Below are positions 28,454 through 36,405 of a stretch of 64,000 bases of DNA, one piece after another. Origin of the DNA: Paracidobacterium acidisoli (GTDB taxonomy: Bacteria > Acidobacteriota > Terriglobia > Terriglobales > Acidobacteriaceae); contig NZ_QVQT02000001.1 in NCBI RefSeq assembly GCF_003428625.2, positions 186,001 through 250,000 on the forward strand, written 5' to 3'. Each line of letters opens with the position of its first letter. The stretch's first letter is position 1. A model generated the notes under the pieces. That model was not told the origin of the DNA, did not search any database, and saw nothing but the letters and a program-made list of their open reading frames with translations. The translations under genes were made by a program, and so were the position numbers.

Positions 28454-31400
28454 TTATTGCTCGAAGTGCAGAATGGTTGGCTCAGTCACCGCCGCATCCA
28501 CATCCAGTCCGAAACACTCCGAGGTGCTGGCTACCCAGACCGCGATCGTCCTGCCGCTGGGTGAGGTCAGCAAAATCGCGCCCCGCCCATTATTCGAAAC
28601 GCTCGATACGGAGTACGTTCCTCCCAGCCCAAGATTCAACGTCAGCGACGAGCTCTGGCTGAGATCCTCCGTACCGGTCACGCTTCCCTGTCCCTGAATG
28701 CTGTTTCCGCCATCAAAATTGGCGATTCCTGAAAAGAGCGGTGTCGCTGCCTCAATCGGCTCTCCCGATCCGAAGATGTACGTGCCGAGAATATCGGCGT
28801 TGGAGAACGGCGGAATGATCTGCTGCTGCTTCATCTCGCCAATCGCCACAGCGCCCGTCGAGGCATCCATCAGGAATGCACTGTTCTGCCCGAAGGCATA
28901 CAGGTACCAGATTGTGGTCGTTCCTGTAGACGGATCTGCGAGATTGATCGTGCCGCGTCCATTGAGCTCCATGTCATACGCGCCGTTCAGCACGCCGGCC
29001 ACGGTGACATTGCCTCCGCTGTTCTGATCGAAGATCATCGTCACACCCTGGCTGCCGTCAAACTGGAGACGTCCCACCGTATCCTGCGGAGCGCTGCCAT
29101 TCGTACCGCTCAGGTTGAAGACAGATCCGCCATTCAGCGATGCGGAGGTAAATGGAGCTCCGTTCTGGAACTCTGCCGGCCCGCTGAAGATCGGATTATC
29201 AAAGCTGAGCGGATCGGTGGAGATCATCAGAAATTCATTCGCGGAGACGATATAGAAGGCGAAGTTAAACGTGCCTCCGTCGAATCCTGGAATGCTCAGC
29301 GTTGCGGTGCCGCGCCCCGTCGCGTCATCGACATCGTAGATTCCATCGAAGGTCGCGAAGGTGGGAGAGACAATGCCTCCATCGTTTACATCCAGACTGC
29401 TCCCTGAAATAAAGCCGCTTCCGCTCGGGAAGATCAGCCCCAGAGCGCCGATCCTCGATCCGCTCACGTCCATGCCGGTAAGGCTGAACGCATAGCCTCC
29501 GGAAAGCACCGAAGCATCGAAGGCCGCAGGCGTCTGCAGCTCGATCACACCTGAGCCGCGAACACCGGTACTGTCGAAAGAGATAAAGCGCCCCTTCGTA
29601 CCCAGCAGATTCAGCGAGAACCGGTACGTATGCGTGCCCGCCGGACTGCTGATCGTCATCATGCCGCGGTTATCGCCACCTAACTGATAGGTACCCGCAA
29701 TCGACAGGTCTGTGCTGGAACCGGCGGAGTTGTTTACGTCTTCAAGACCCGATGTGATCTTTCCCTGACCGTCGGCCGTGAACGAACCCGCGGACTGATA
29801 GACGCCGTTGCTGTCGAAGCCGGTGAACAGGAACGCATACTGGCCGTTCAGCTTCGAGTTGTTCGTAGGCGTAATGGTAACGGCAGCAGCAGCAAACGAC
29901 GACGTATTCGCCTGCGATGCCGCCTTCACCGTTACGCTCGCCGGGTTCGGAACACTGGCCGGTGCCGTGTACAGACCGGCAGCGGTGACCGTGCCGCAGG
30001 CGGCTCCCGAGCATCCCGGCCCGCTGACGCTCCAGGTCACAGCCGTATTCTTTGTTCCTGAAACCGTCGCGCGGAACTGCTGCTGGGTGCTCACCGTAAC
30101 AATCGCATCGGCGGGCGAGATCGTTACCTGAATAGGCACGATGATCGTCACCAGCGCGGAGGCCGAAGTCACGCCATCCGCAATGGCAGTCGCCGTCACC
30201 GTCACCTGCGCCGGATTCGGTACCGTATCCGGAGCGGTATAGAGACCACCCGGGTTGATCGTGCCGCAGGCTGCTCCCGCGCAGCCGGAACCGGAAACAC
30301 TCCACGTCACACCGGAAACCGATGTGCCGGTCACCTTTGCACTGAACTGCTGCGCAGCTCCAATACCGAGCTGTGCTGAAGTCGGCGAAATCGTCACGGC
30401 AACCTGCTGCTCCAGGACCACGGTTGCTGTGCTCGACTTTGTCGGATCGGCAACCGAGGTCGCGGTCACATTCACCAGCGACGGATTCGGCAAAGTCGAA
30501 GGCGCGGTGTAAAGACCGCCCGTCGTGATCGTGCCGCAGGCCGATCCCACACACCCAAAGCCGGAGACGCTCCACGTCACACTTGTGTTGCTGTTTCCGG
30601 TGACTGCCGCTTTGAACAGCTGCTGCGCTCCTGTATTCAGTTGAATGCTTCCCGGCGTAACCGACACGCTCACCTGCGTCGACGAAGTAAGAATCGTCAC
30701 TGTGGTGGAAGCCGACATCGCCGGATTCGACAAGGAGGTCGCAGTGACCACAATCGTTGCCGGATTCGGCGCAGTAGCCGGTGCCGTGTAGAGGCCGCTC
30801 GCATTGATCGAGCCGCAGGCAATTCCCGTGCAGCCGCTCCCGGAGTCGCTCCAGATCACAACGCCGCTGCCTGAACCGCTCGCTGCAAACTGTACCTGGC
30901 CCCCCGGCTTTACCTGCGGAGACAGAGGCGAGATCACCAGCCCTGATGAAGCTGCGACAATCGTCACCGTTGCTTTGCCGGATTGAGAAGGCGCAGCAAC
31001 AGCCGTCGCAATGATACTCACCGCAGGCGAAGCGGGAATCGCTGCCGGCGCCGTATACAGGCCCGATGACGAGATCGTGCCGCAGGCTGACCCGCTGCAC
31101 CCCGCTCCGGCAAGGCTCCATCGGACCGCCGCATTCGTGCTTCCCTTTACCGTGGCGGAAAACTGCTGCTGCTTCCCAGCGCCGACCTGAGCCGTCAGCG
31201 GAGATACGGAAACAGAAACAGTGGTCGCCAGCTCAATGACGACCGTCGCCGATGCAGACTTCGATGTGTCGGCTGCTGAAGTCGCCGTCACCGTGGCCAG
31301 CGACGGGTTTGGAACGACAGCGGGCGCCGTGTAAAGCCCCGCGGCCGTGATTGTGCCGCACGACCCGGCAACGCATCCCACGCCGGAGACGCTCCAGCTC

Positions 31401-31837
31401 ACCGCGGTATTCGATGTTCCTGTAACGCCGGCTGAAAACTGCTGCTGCCCGTTCTGACCAATCGTGACCGACGTTGGCGAGAGCGTGACGCCGACACTGG
31501 CCGCAGCTCCGACTGTAACCATTGCGGTCCCGCTCTGCGTCACGTCTGCAAGCGACGTGGCAACAACCGTGACCGCAGACGGATTCGGCGCAGCAGCCGG
31601 TGCCGTGTAAAGTCCATCGGCGGTAATCTCTCCACAGGTAATGCCGACGCAGCCCGCGCCCGACAGGCTCCAGATAACAATGTTGTCTGCAGAACCGGTT
31701 GCGCTGAACTGCACCTGCGCGCCGGGCTTCACCTGCACAGCGGCGGGCGACACCACCACAGCGGCCGAAGCCAGGAGTGTGCTCTCAAGCAGGGTGACCA
31801 GAAACACCATCCATGCCATTCTTTGAATACGCGTCAT
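28454..31837 (-). CDS. Second giant Ig-like repeat protein, paralog of 23096-27535
   Basis: 1127 residues with a signal peptide (ending near ASA), seven Ig-like repeats with the same GC-x4-CG pair and GLYTAP core, then the same C-terminal region (KLNGQYAFLFTG, GLEDVNN, GRGTATLSIPGF). It differs from its neighbour mainly in repeat number, as expected after duplication and repeat gain or loss. The start ATG 31837 is preceded by AGAGGTGA. No shared 14-bp element was found in front of this copy. Confidence 0.85.
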   Translation of the reverse strand: MTRIQRMAWMVFLVTLLESTLLASAAVVVSPAAVQVKPGAQVQFSATGSADNIVIWSLSGAGCVGITCGEITADGLYTAPAAAPNPSAVTVVATSLADVTQSGTAMVTVGAAASVGVTLSPTSVTIGQNGQQQFSAGVTGTSNTAVSWSVSGVGCVAGSCGTITAAGLYTAPAVVPNPSLATVTATSAADTSKSASATVVIELATTVSVSVSPLTAQVGAGKQQQFSATVKGSTNAAVRWSLAGAGCSGSACGTISSSGLYTAPAAIPASPAVSIIATAVAAPSQSGKATVTIVAASSGLVISPLSPQVKPGGQVQFAASGSGSGVVIWSDSGSGCTGIACGSINASGLYTAPATAPNPATIVVTATSLSNPAMSASTTVTILTSSTQVSVSVTPGSIQLNTGAQQLFKAAVTGNSNTSVTWSVSGFGCVGSACGTITTGGLYTAPSTLPNPSLVNVTATSVADPTKSSTATVVLEQQVAVTISPTSAQLGIGAAQQFSAKVTGTSVSGVTWSVSGSGCAGAACGTINPGGLYTAPDTVPNPAQVTVTATAIADGVTSASALVTIIVPIQVTISPADAIVTVSTQQQFRATVSGTKNTAVTWSVSGPGCSGAACGTVTAAGLYTAPASVPNPASVTVKAASQANTSSFAAAAVTITPTNNSKLNGQYAFLFTGFDSNGVYQSAGSFTADGQGKITSGLEDVNNSAGSSTDLSIAGTYQLGGDNRGMMTISSPAGTHTYRFSLNLLGTKGRFISFDSTGVRGSGVIELQTPAAFDASVLSGGYAFSLTGMDVSGSRIGALGLIFPSGSGFISGSSLDVNDGGIVSPTFATFDGIYDVDDATGRGTATLSIPGFDGGTFNFAFYIVSANEFLMISTDPLSFDNPIFSGPAEFQNGAPFTSASLNGGSVFNLSGTNGSAPQDTVGRLQFDGSQGVTMIFDQNSGGNVTVAGVLNGAYDMELNGRGTINLADPSTGTTTIWYLYAFGQNSAFLMDASTGAVAIGEMKQQQIIPPFSNADILGTYIFGSGEPIEAATPLFSGIANFDGGNSIQGQGSVTGTEDLSQSSSLTLNLGLGGTYSVSSVSNNGRGAILLTSPSGRTIAVWVASTSECFGLDVDAAVTEPTILHFEQ
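29870..31770 (-). repeat. Seven tandem Ig-domain coding repeats
   Basis: Same unit type as in 24500-27469 but fewer and more diverged copies. Confidence 0.75.
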
Positions 31838-31860
31838 AGGTCACCTCTTGAGATCGCTCT

Positions 31861-31898
31861 CCCTGCGTTCCCGTTCTCCTCTGTCCGCGAACGCAGGG
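31861..31898 (-). terminator. Hairpin between DsbA-like and Ig-repeat genes
   Basis: A perfect 10-bp stem (CCCTGCGTTC / GAACGCAGGG) with an 18-nt loop and no T-tract. It could separate the two transcription units. Confidence 0.35.
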
Positions 31899-31913
31899 CA
31901 GACAGCGCTGTTT

Positions 31914-32954
31914 TTATTTCTGTGAGATCTGCGGCTCCCGGTGCATGACGGCGGCCGCATTCATCTGCTGATTCACAATGTCCTTCAGCGCCGCATAGTC
32001 AATCACGCCACTGAAGAAATGTCCGTTGACGAAGAAGCTGGGCGTGCCGGTCAGCCCGAGGCTCTTTGCCTCATCCAGATCCTTCTTTATCTCGGGCGCT
32101 TCTTTTCCACTGTCCAGACAGGTGTCAAAGCGGTCTCCATCCAGCTTCAGCACCCGAGCATGTTCCTTCAGCGCATCCACGTCCAGCAGGTGGCTGTAGA
32201 AAAGAACGTCATGATACTCCCAGAACTTGCCCTGCTCACCGGCGCAGCGCGAAGCCTCGGCTGCCTTTTCGGCGCTGTGATGCATCGGCAGCGGAAAATC
32301 CTTGAAGATCAGCGTCAGGTTGTCGCCATACTCCTTCTTCAGCTGCTGAATCTGCGGATTCACCTTCTGGCAGTATGGGCACTCATAATCCGCGAACTCC
32401 ACCAGAACCACCGGAGCATTCTGCGCGCCGCGCGCGTATGCCTTCGCCGTATCCACATCGGCGGAAGGGGGCATCAGCAGAACGTTGATCTTCGCTTCTT
32501 TGCGGAGGTTCTCGATAAAGGCGGCGCGGGCTTTGGTGCGGCGCAGCTCGCGAAGATGCTGCAGCACCTCCTCGCGTACCGCCTGATAGGGGTCCTGCGT
32601 CTCCAGGCCTTCGTAGTACACCTCAAGCTGGTCTTCTGTGGGGTCCTTCACATCCTTGTACACAACCGTATTCATAAGCTCGTCCAGCGAGATGTTTCTT
32701 TTGCGCGCTTCATCCTCCAGCAGCCTGTTATCGATGAGCTCTTCGAGGGCCTTCCTCTCGTTCAGGTAGTACTGATATCCGGCCTGCAGAAGCTTTCCGC
32801 CTTCCTGCTGCTGCAGATCCGCAACGGTAAGGTTGCTGCCGCCAACTCTGGCAACCACTTGTGAGGCCTCCGGCCTCGTCTGTCCATGGCAGGTAATGGT
32901 TGCAGTCAGAGACGCCGCCAGGAGGAGCGAGCTCGCGATTCGCACAGTATTCAT
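31914..32954 (-). CDS. SurA-N-like / DsbA-type thioredoxin fusion, secreted
   Basis: 346 residues with a signal peptide of about 24 residues. Residues ~30-155 are helical and resemble the SurA/PpiC N-terminal chaperone region (VARVGGSNLTVADL, ALEELIDNRLLEDEARKR). Residues ~175-335 form a DsbA/BdbD-like thioredoxin domain with active site CPYC (FADYECPYC) and cis-Pro loop TGTPSFFVNG. It should make or shuffle disulfides in exported proteins while holding them with the N-terminal part. Its neighbours are unusually rich in paired cysteines and are natural client candidates (inference). Confidence 0.88.
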   Translation of the reverse strand: MNTVRIASSLLLAASLTATITCHGQTRPEASQVVARVGGSNLTVADLQQQEGGKLLQAGYQYYLNERKALEELIDNRLLEDEARKRNISLDELMNTVVYKDVKDPTEDQLEVYYEGLETQDPYQAVREEVLQHLRELRRTKARAAFIENLRKEAKINVLLMPPSADVDTAKAYARGAQNAPVVLVEFADYECPYCQKVNPQIQQLKKEYGDNLTLIFKDFPLPMHHSAEKAAEASRCAGEQGKFWEYHDVLFYSHLLDVDALKEHARVLKLDGDRFDTCLDSGKEAPEIKKDLDEAKSLGLTGTPSFFVNGHFFSGVIDYAALKDIVNQQMNAAAVMHREPQISQK

Positions 32955-32975
32955 TGCCTGTTCCTTCTCTACCGT

Positions 32976-33072
32976 CAGATTTGATCTGGATAAAGAGTGC
33001 CAGGGTAGGTGGGGACTGCCGTCCCTGGCACTTCACTTGCCTTGCGTGCCCAGGCATCGCCGACTCTTTATC
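32976..33072. other. Nested inverted repeats
   Basis: Three pairs of arms: CAGAT/ATCTG (32976-32988), AGTGCCAGGG/CCCTGGCACT (32996-33005, 33023-33032) and GATAAAGAGT/ACTCTTTATC (32989-32998, 33063-33072). The last two share bases, so they are alternative folds. The region is both the 3' end of the small Cys-rich gene and the leader of the DsbA-like gene. Confidence 0.5.
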
Positions 33073-33096
33073 GGCTATGCCATGGCAAATACTGCA

Positions 33097-33678
33097 TCAG
33101 TCACCGGTACCGCACGAGCAGATACCATGCCCGCTGCCCAGAATATTCACGAAACTGCACTGCGCCTGCAGATTCGCCAGCTCGGAGGCGCCGAGGGTCG
33201 AGTCTGAAGATTCGGTTTCGGTAATAGGATAGGCAGTGCCTACCGGATTCTGAATATGTGTCACCCATGCCCGCAGATTCGCGGTCGGCTTGACATTCGA
33301 AGTCGGATCACACGGAGAGTTATTGACCGCGGCCGAAACGATCTTGATCACGCCATTGCTCGAAATCACACCGGTCAGTGGATTCGACGTAAGGTCGCGA
33401 CGGACTGAAAGAGTACGCAGGCCATTGTGAGTCTCCACGCAGCCGCAGCATTCGGTGAGCTGCTGATCTGCGTCAAAGACGTAGACCATGGCGCAAAGGT
33501 TCCCATACGTCAGGCCGGGATTGTCGATCCGGACTGTCGCATCGGGAGCCGCGCCCGCGTTGTTGGAGAAATAGTTGACTTTGAAAACGTCCTGAGCAGA
33601 GGCAACGCTGGCGCCTAATGTAATCAGGCCAACGATTACCAAAGCCAGGTTCAGGGTCTTACAGAGTGTAAGTCTCAT
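33097..33678 (-). CDS. Secreted eight-cysteine module protein, function unknown
   Basis: 193 residues from ATG 33678, with AGGAGGAG upstream. A signal peptide of about 28 residues ends at ASAQ. The mature protein has eight cysteines, including ECCGC and a terminal CSC, and ends exactly with GSGHGICSCGTGD. The same module, with the same eight cysteines and the same ending, is the C-terminal domain of the lipoprotein at 38060. I do not recognise the family. The CC/CSC clusters suggest disulfides or metal binding. Confidence 0.85.
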   Translation of the reverse strand: MRLTLCKTLNLALVIVGLITLGASVASAQDVFKVNYFSNNAGAAPDATVRIDNPGLTYGNLCAMVYVFDADQQLTECCGCVETHNGLRTLSVRRDLTSNPLTGVISSNGVIKIVSAAVNNSPCDPTSNVKPTANLRAWVTHIQNPVGTAYPITETESSDSTLGASELANLQAQCSFVNILGSGHGICSCGTGD

Positions 33679-33769
33679 TGTAATGCTCCTCCTGGGCGCC
33701 TTCTCTGCTGTAGGGTGGAAACAGCTTCCCAGCGCTCGTGCCCCACTCTAGCCGTTCATATCGACATTA

Positions 33770-33791
33770 CAATTACCCAGTTGACCTAATC
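33770..33791 (-). promoter_or_regulatory. Shared upstream element, copy 2
   Basis: 15 of 22 bases are identical in all three aligned copies (27644-27665, 33770-33791, 35171-35192). The core 14-mer at 33778-33791 fits GAYTARNYCANNTG. It is about 100 nt upstream of the eight-cysteine gene. The rest of 33679-33999 is AT-richer than its surroundings, holds several TTAG/CTAA words and shows no gene. Confidence 0.5.
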
Positions 33792-33999
33792 CGCTGCGTT
33801 ATACCGCTGAATCTACTGCTTACGGATTAGTTACGCCTGCTTTTACTGCTCTTTCTGCGCTGTATCAGTTACTTCCCGCTAACCCTTTTTAGTTAATCCT
33901 GCCGAGGGCCCTGCTCCTGCTTTTCTGCGCATGCCTTCCTGCCTGGCTGCAGCTCCCTCGAAAGTTCTTCGCCATAAAAACCCGATTCGTTCTGTGTGC

Positions 34000-35124
34000 T
34001 TATTGCTGGGCCGCCTGCGCTGCCTCCTGAGCATCCAGTTCCTGCAGCTGCTTCTTCTGCAGCTCGTCCAGAATCTGCCCAGGCGTCTTTCCCGAAGCTG
34101 TGGCTGCCTGCTGAATATTGACGTTGGTGGGTATACCGTTCCCACCAGGATCGGCCACAGCTTCTACTGCCGCTGGCTGCACCACGGGAACTTCGCCGCC
34201 GCCAAAGCCCGCGCCATAAAGCGTCGGGCCGCCGGCCTGTTCAGCCATCGCTCCTGCTGCAGCTCCCGCCGGAACCGGAGGCGGCTCGTTCGTGCGGGCG
34301 GTAAGAATAAGCTGCTGTACATGTTGCGAATCCTGCGGCGAACTCACTAACACATAGTTCACATTGGACCCATCAAGCAGGATCTCGAGTACTCTGCGCG
34401 CCGAAGCCGGCCCTATGTCATCGAATATTCGGTTATCCGCACTCTGCGGCGGCGCGTCGATCGCGATCCCTGTAAGTCCTTTGATTGAATCAAGAATCTG
34501 CCCGAGCCTGGCTCCATGTCCGGATACGGTCAGCTCGCCGCCGATATAAGACACGACCGGGGACGCCGGATCTGGCTGCGGCATAACGGGCGCAGCATCG
34601 GCTGCTGCCGCCGGCGTGCTCTTCTCCTGCGCAGTATCTGCAGGAGACTCCTGCGGAAGCACCGGTGGGGCATCTGTTCCGGCTGTACTCTTCGGCTGCG
34701 CAGGCTGCGTATGCTGAGCTGGTTCATCGCGTTTCCTTCGGCATGCCGCGCCTTCCAGGGCGGATACATCGGCCGGATCATCCGCATTCGAAAGATGAAG
34801 CGATCGCTTCGCCGATGCGGAATCGGAAGCAGAGCTGCTTTGTCCTTCACCGTCGGCGGACGAATCCCCGGATTTGGTGCTCAGGCTCTTCCCTCCTGCG
34901 CTCAGATCGCACACTTCTTCATGCGACGTCGCAGCAGGAGCTGCGCTTTGCTGTTTTTCCTGCTGTCCATATGCTCCGGCGGCCGGTGCAAGCAGTGCTC
35001 CCAGAGCAGCAAGCAGCAGAAATCGTTCTGAAAACAGAAAAGGATGACGGCAGGCAAATCTGATTGTTACAGGAACGGTTGCAAATGCACTATGAAGAGA
35101 CGATGGTGTGTGGCGGCACAGCAT
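34000..35124 (-). CDS. Secreted protein with a secretin-type (STN-like) domain
   Basis: 374 residues from ATG 35124, which has GGAGG 7 nt upstream; earlier in-frame ATGs at 35151 and 35214 lack one. A long N-region precedes the hydrophobic signal segment FLLLAALGALLAP. A low-complexity Ser/Ala/Pro region follows to about residue 185. A domain like the short N-terminal fold of secretins and TonB receptors covers about 190-285 (GGELTVSGHGARLGQIL, RRVLEILLDGSNVNYVLV). The tail is Gly/Ala/Gln-rich. No secretin pore domain is present, so it is not a secretin itself. Confidence 0.78.
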   Translation of the reverse strand: MLCRHTPSSLHSAFATVPVTIRFACRHPFLFSERFLLLAALGALLAPAAGAYGQQEKQQSAAPAATSHEEVCDLSAGGKSLSTKSGDSSADGEGQSSSASDSASAKRSLHLSNADDPADVSALEGAACRRKRDEPAQHTQPAQPKSTAGTDAPPVLPQESPADTAQEKSTPAAAADAAPVMPQPDPASPVVSYIGGELTVSGHGARLGQILDSIKGLTGIAIDAPPQSADNRIFDDIGPASARRVLEILLDGSNVNYVLVSSPQDSQHVQQLILTARTNEPPPVPAGAAAGAMAEQAGGPTLYGAGFGGGEVPVVQPAAVEAVADPGGNGIPTNVNIQQAATASGKTPGQILDELQKKQLQELDAQEAAQAAQQ

Positions 35125-35167
35125 AAGCACCCTCCAACCCGCCAATTCCATCACTCTGTTATAGGAA

Positions 35168-35192
35168 CCGCAATCGTACATTTGGCTTAGTC
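35168..35192 (-). promoter_or_regulatory. Shared upstream element, copy 3
   Basis: The best match to copy 1 (22/25). It is 55 nt upstream of the STN-domain gene; the 14-mer core is 35179-35192. Confidence 0.55.
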
Positions 35193-35225
35193 TGAGGGGT
35201 TGACTAGTCTGCATAGCTAACGAGT

Positions 35226-35239
35226 GACTAGTTCAGATG
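35226..35239 (+). promoter_or_regulatory. Shared motif, copy 4
   Basis: GACTAGTTCAGATG fits the 14-mer consensus. It stands between the divergent STN-domain and LuxR genes, about 220 nt from the LuxR start. A TTGACA at 35269-35274 has no convincing -10 partner. Confidence 0.4.
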
Positions 35240-35460
35240 GATATACCCAAAAAGATACATCCATTCCCCTTGACAGTTCGGGGTATTCAGGGAAAGACTG
35301 CCATGTGCTATTGAAGTTCTTATTCTTGTTCCTTGGTTATCCCCCCGCGAGCAGGAAGTGATAGTTCAGGCTTACGGCACACCACTTCGCTCTATCTATA
35401 TCCGAATTTCCCCTCAGAAGACCGAGGCAGGAAATTGTTTATGTGGAGAGGAGAACAACC

Positions 35461-35994
35461 GTGTCTATGGTCATGGGCGAGCCGGGGTTTATTCTTCTGG
35501 ATGAGACCCTTCATCCCATCGCATTTAACCCAGCTGCAATACAGATCCTTGCTTTTCCGAACAAGCCCGAACGAATTAAGCCTGTAAATGTCTTCCTTTC
35601 AGACAAAATTCGCTCCAGTCTTCTGAATCATCACGGGAAAAGCGATCCGGAATTTGTGCGCGAATACCGTTCCGGCAGCAGACGATATCTTTGCCGCGCC
35701 TTCCGCCTCAACTGCAATCTGTCCGCGCGCACAGGACTGGCCATAGCGGTGCTGCTTGAGCGGCACATGTCCGGCTCTGAATCTCTCGAAGAGCTGGCGC
35801 AGCAGTTCGACCTTACCGGCCGCGAGAGCGAGACCGTCTCATTGCTGCTCGAAGGACTCACCAGCAAAGAGATCGCCAACCGGATGAACATCAGCCCCAA
35901 TACGGTGAAGGCTTTTCTGCGTCTCGTGATGGTGAAGATGGATGTCTCCACCCGCTCCGGAATCGTAGGAAAGATTGTCGGCCCTCTGCCCTGA
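35461..35994 (+). CDS. LuxR-type transcriptional regulator with PAS-like N-terminus
   Basis: 177 residues from GTG 35461, with AGAGGAG upstream; GTG 35443 is in frame but would place that site inside the gene. Residues 1-100 look PAS-like (GFILLDETLHPIAFNPAAIQIL). Residues ~112-172 are a GerE/LuxR helix-turn-helix (LTGRESETVSLLLEGLTSKEIANRMNIS, NTVKAFL). There is no receiver domain. It is the only DNA-binding protein within 23-40 kb and therefore the first candidate to read the shared 14-bp motif (inference). Confidence 0.88.
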   Translation: MSMVMGEPGFILLDETLHPIAFNPAAIQILAFPNKPERIKPVNVFLSDKIRSSLLNHHGKSDPEFVREYRSGSRRYLCRAFRLNCNLSARTGLAIAVLLERHMSGSESLEELAQQFDLTGRESETVSLLLEGLTSKEIANRMNISPNTVKAFLRLVMVKMDVSTRSGIVGKIVGPLP

Positions 35995-36017
35995 AACACA
36001 CAACGGCTCTAACGCCG

Positions 36018-36031
36018 GACTAATCCATCTG
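36018..36031 (+). promoter_or_regulatory. Shared motif, copy 5
   Basis: GACTAATCCATCTG fits the consensus exactly, 44 nt before the PilZ gene and in the same direction. Confidence 0.45.
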
Positions 36032-36074
36032 AAGAATTTACGTGCCGTTGACAGTTGCGTAATCATCGCGGTAC

Positions 36075-36395
36075 GTGAAACATGCAATCCAAACCGACCG
36101 CCGGCAGGCCGCGCGCTTCCCGCAGAGTCTGGAGATAAAGATTCAGCCGCTTCCCCAGCTCGGCTCCAGCCGCACCCTGCGAGCAGGCGCCATCACCGGC
36201 CGGATTCAAAACGTCAGTGAAGGTGGCATCTGCCTTATTACCTCGCGCCCCATTGAAAAGTTCTCCCTGCTGCGCTGCGAAATCGCCATCGGCGACGTAC
36301 CGTTGCACATCTCCACGCTGATGCAGGTTCGCTGGACACGAAAACAGAACATGCAGCCGGAGAGTTACCTCTCCGGCCTTGAGTTTCTTCTTTAA
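36075..36395 (+). CDS. PilZ-domain protein
   Basis: 106 residues starting at GTG with no strong Shine-Dalgarno. A PilZ fold fills the protein: RRQAARF near residue 9, IQNVSEGGICL near 45 (the Asn/Asp-x-Ser-x-Gly-Gly element) and SGLEF at the end. These are the c-di-GMP-contact motifs of the family. It lies about 80 nt after the LuxR gene. It may couple c-di-GMP to the surface-protein set around it (inference). Confidence 0.85.
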   Translation: MKHAIQTDRRQAARFPQSLEIKIQPLPQLGSSRTLRAGAITGRIQNVSEGGICLITSRPIEKFSLLRCEIAIGDVPLHISTLMQVRWTRKQNMQPESYLSGLEFLL

Positions 36396-36405
36396 GCTTC
36401 GCGCC

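Noticed and set aside
24432-31121. Long open frames opposite to or shifted within the Ig-repeat genes (e.g. 24432-25109 plus, 24537-26015 minus)
   Set aside because: They follow the repeat period of the real genes and have no start signal or domain of their own.
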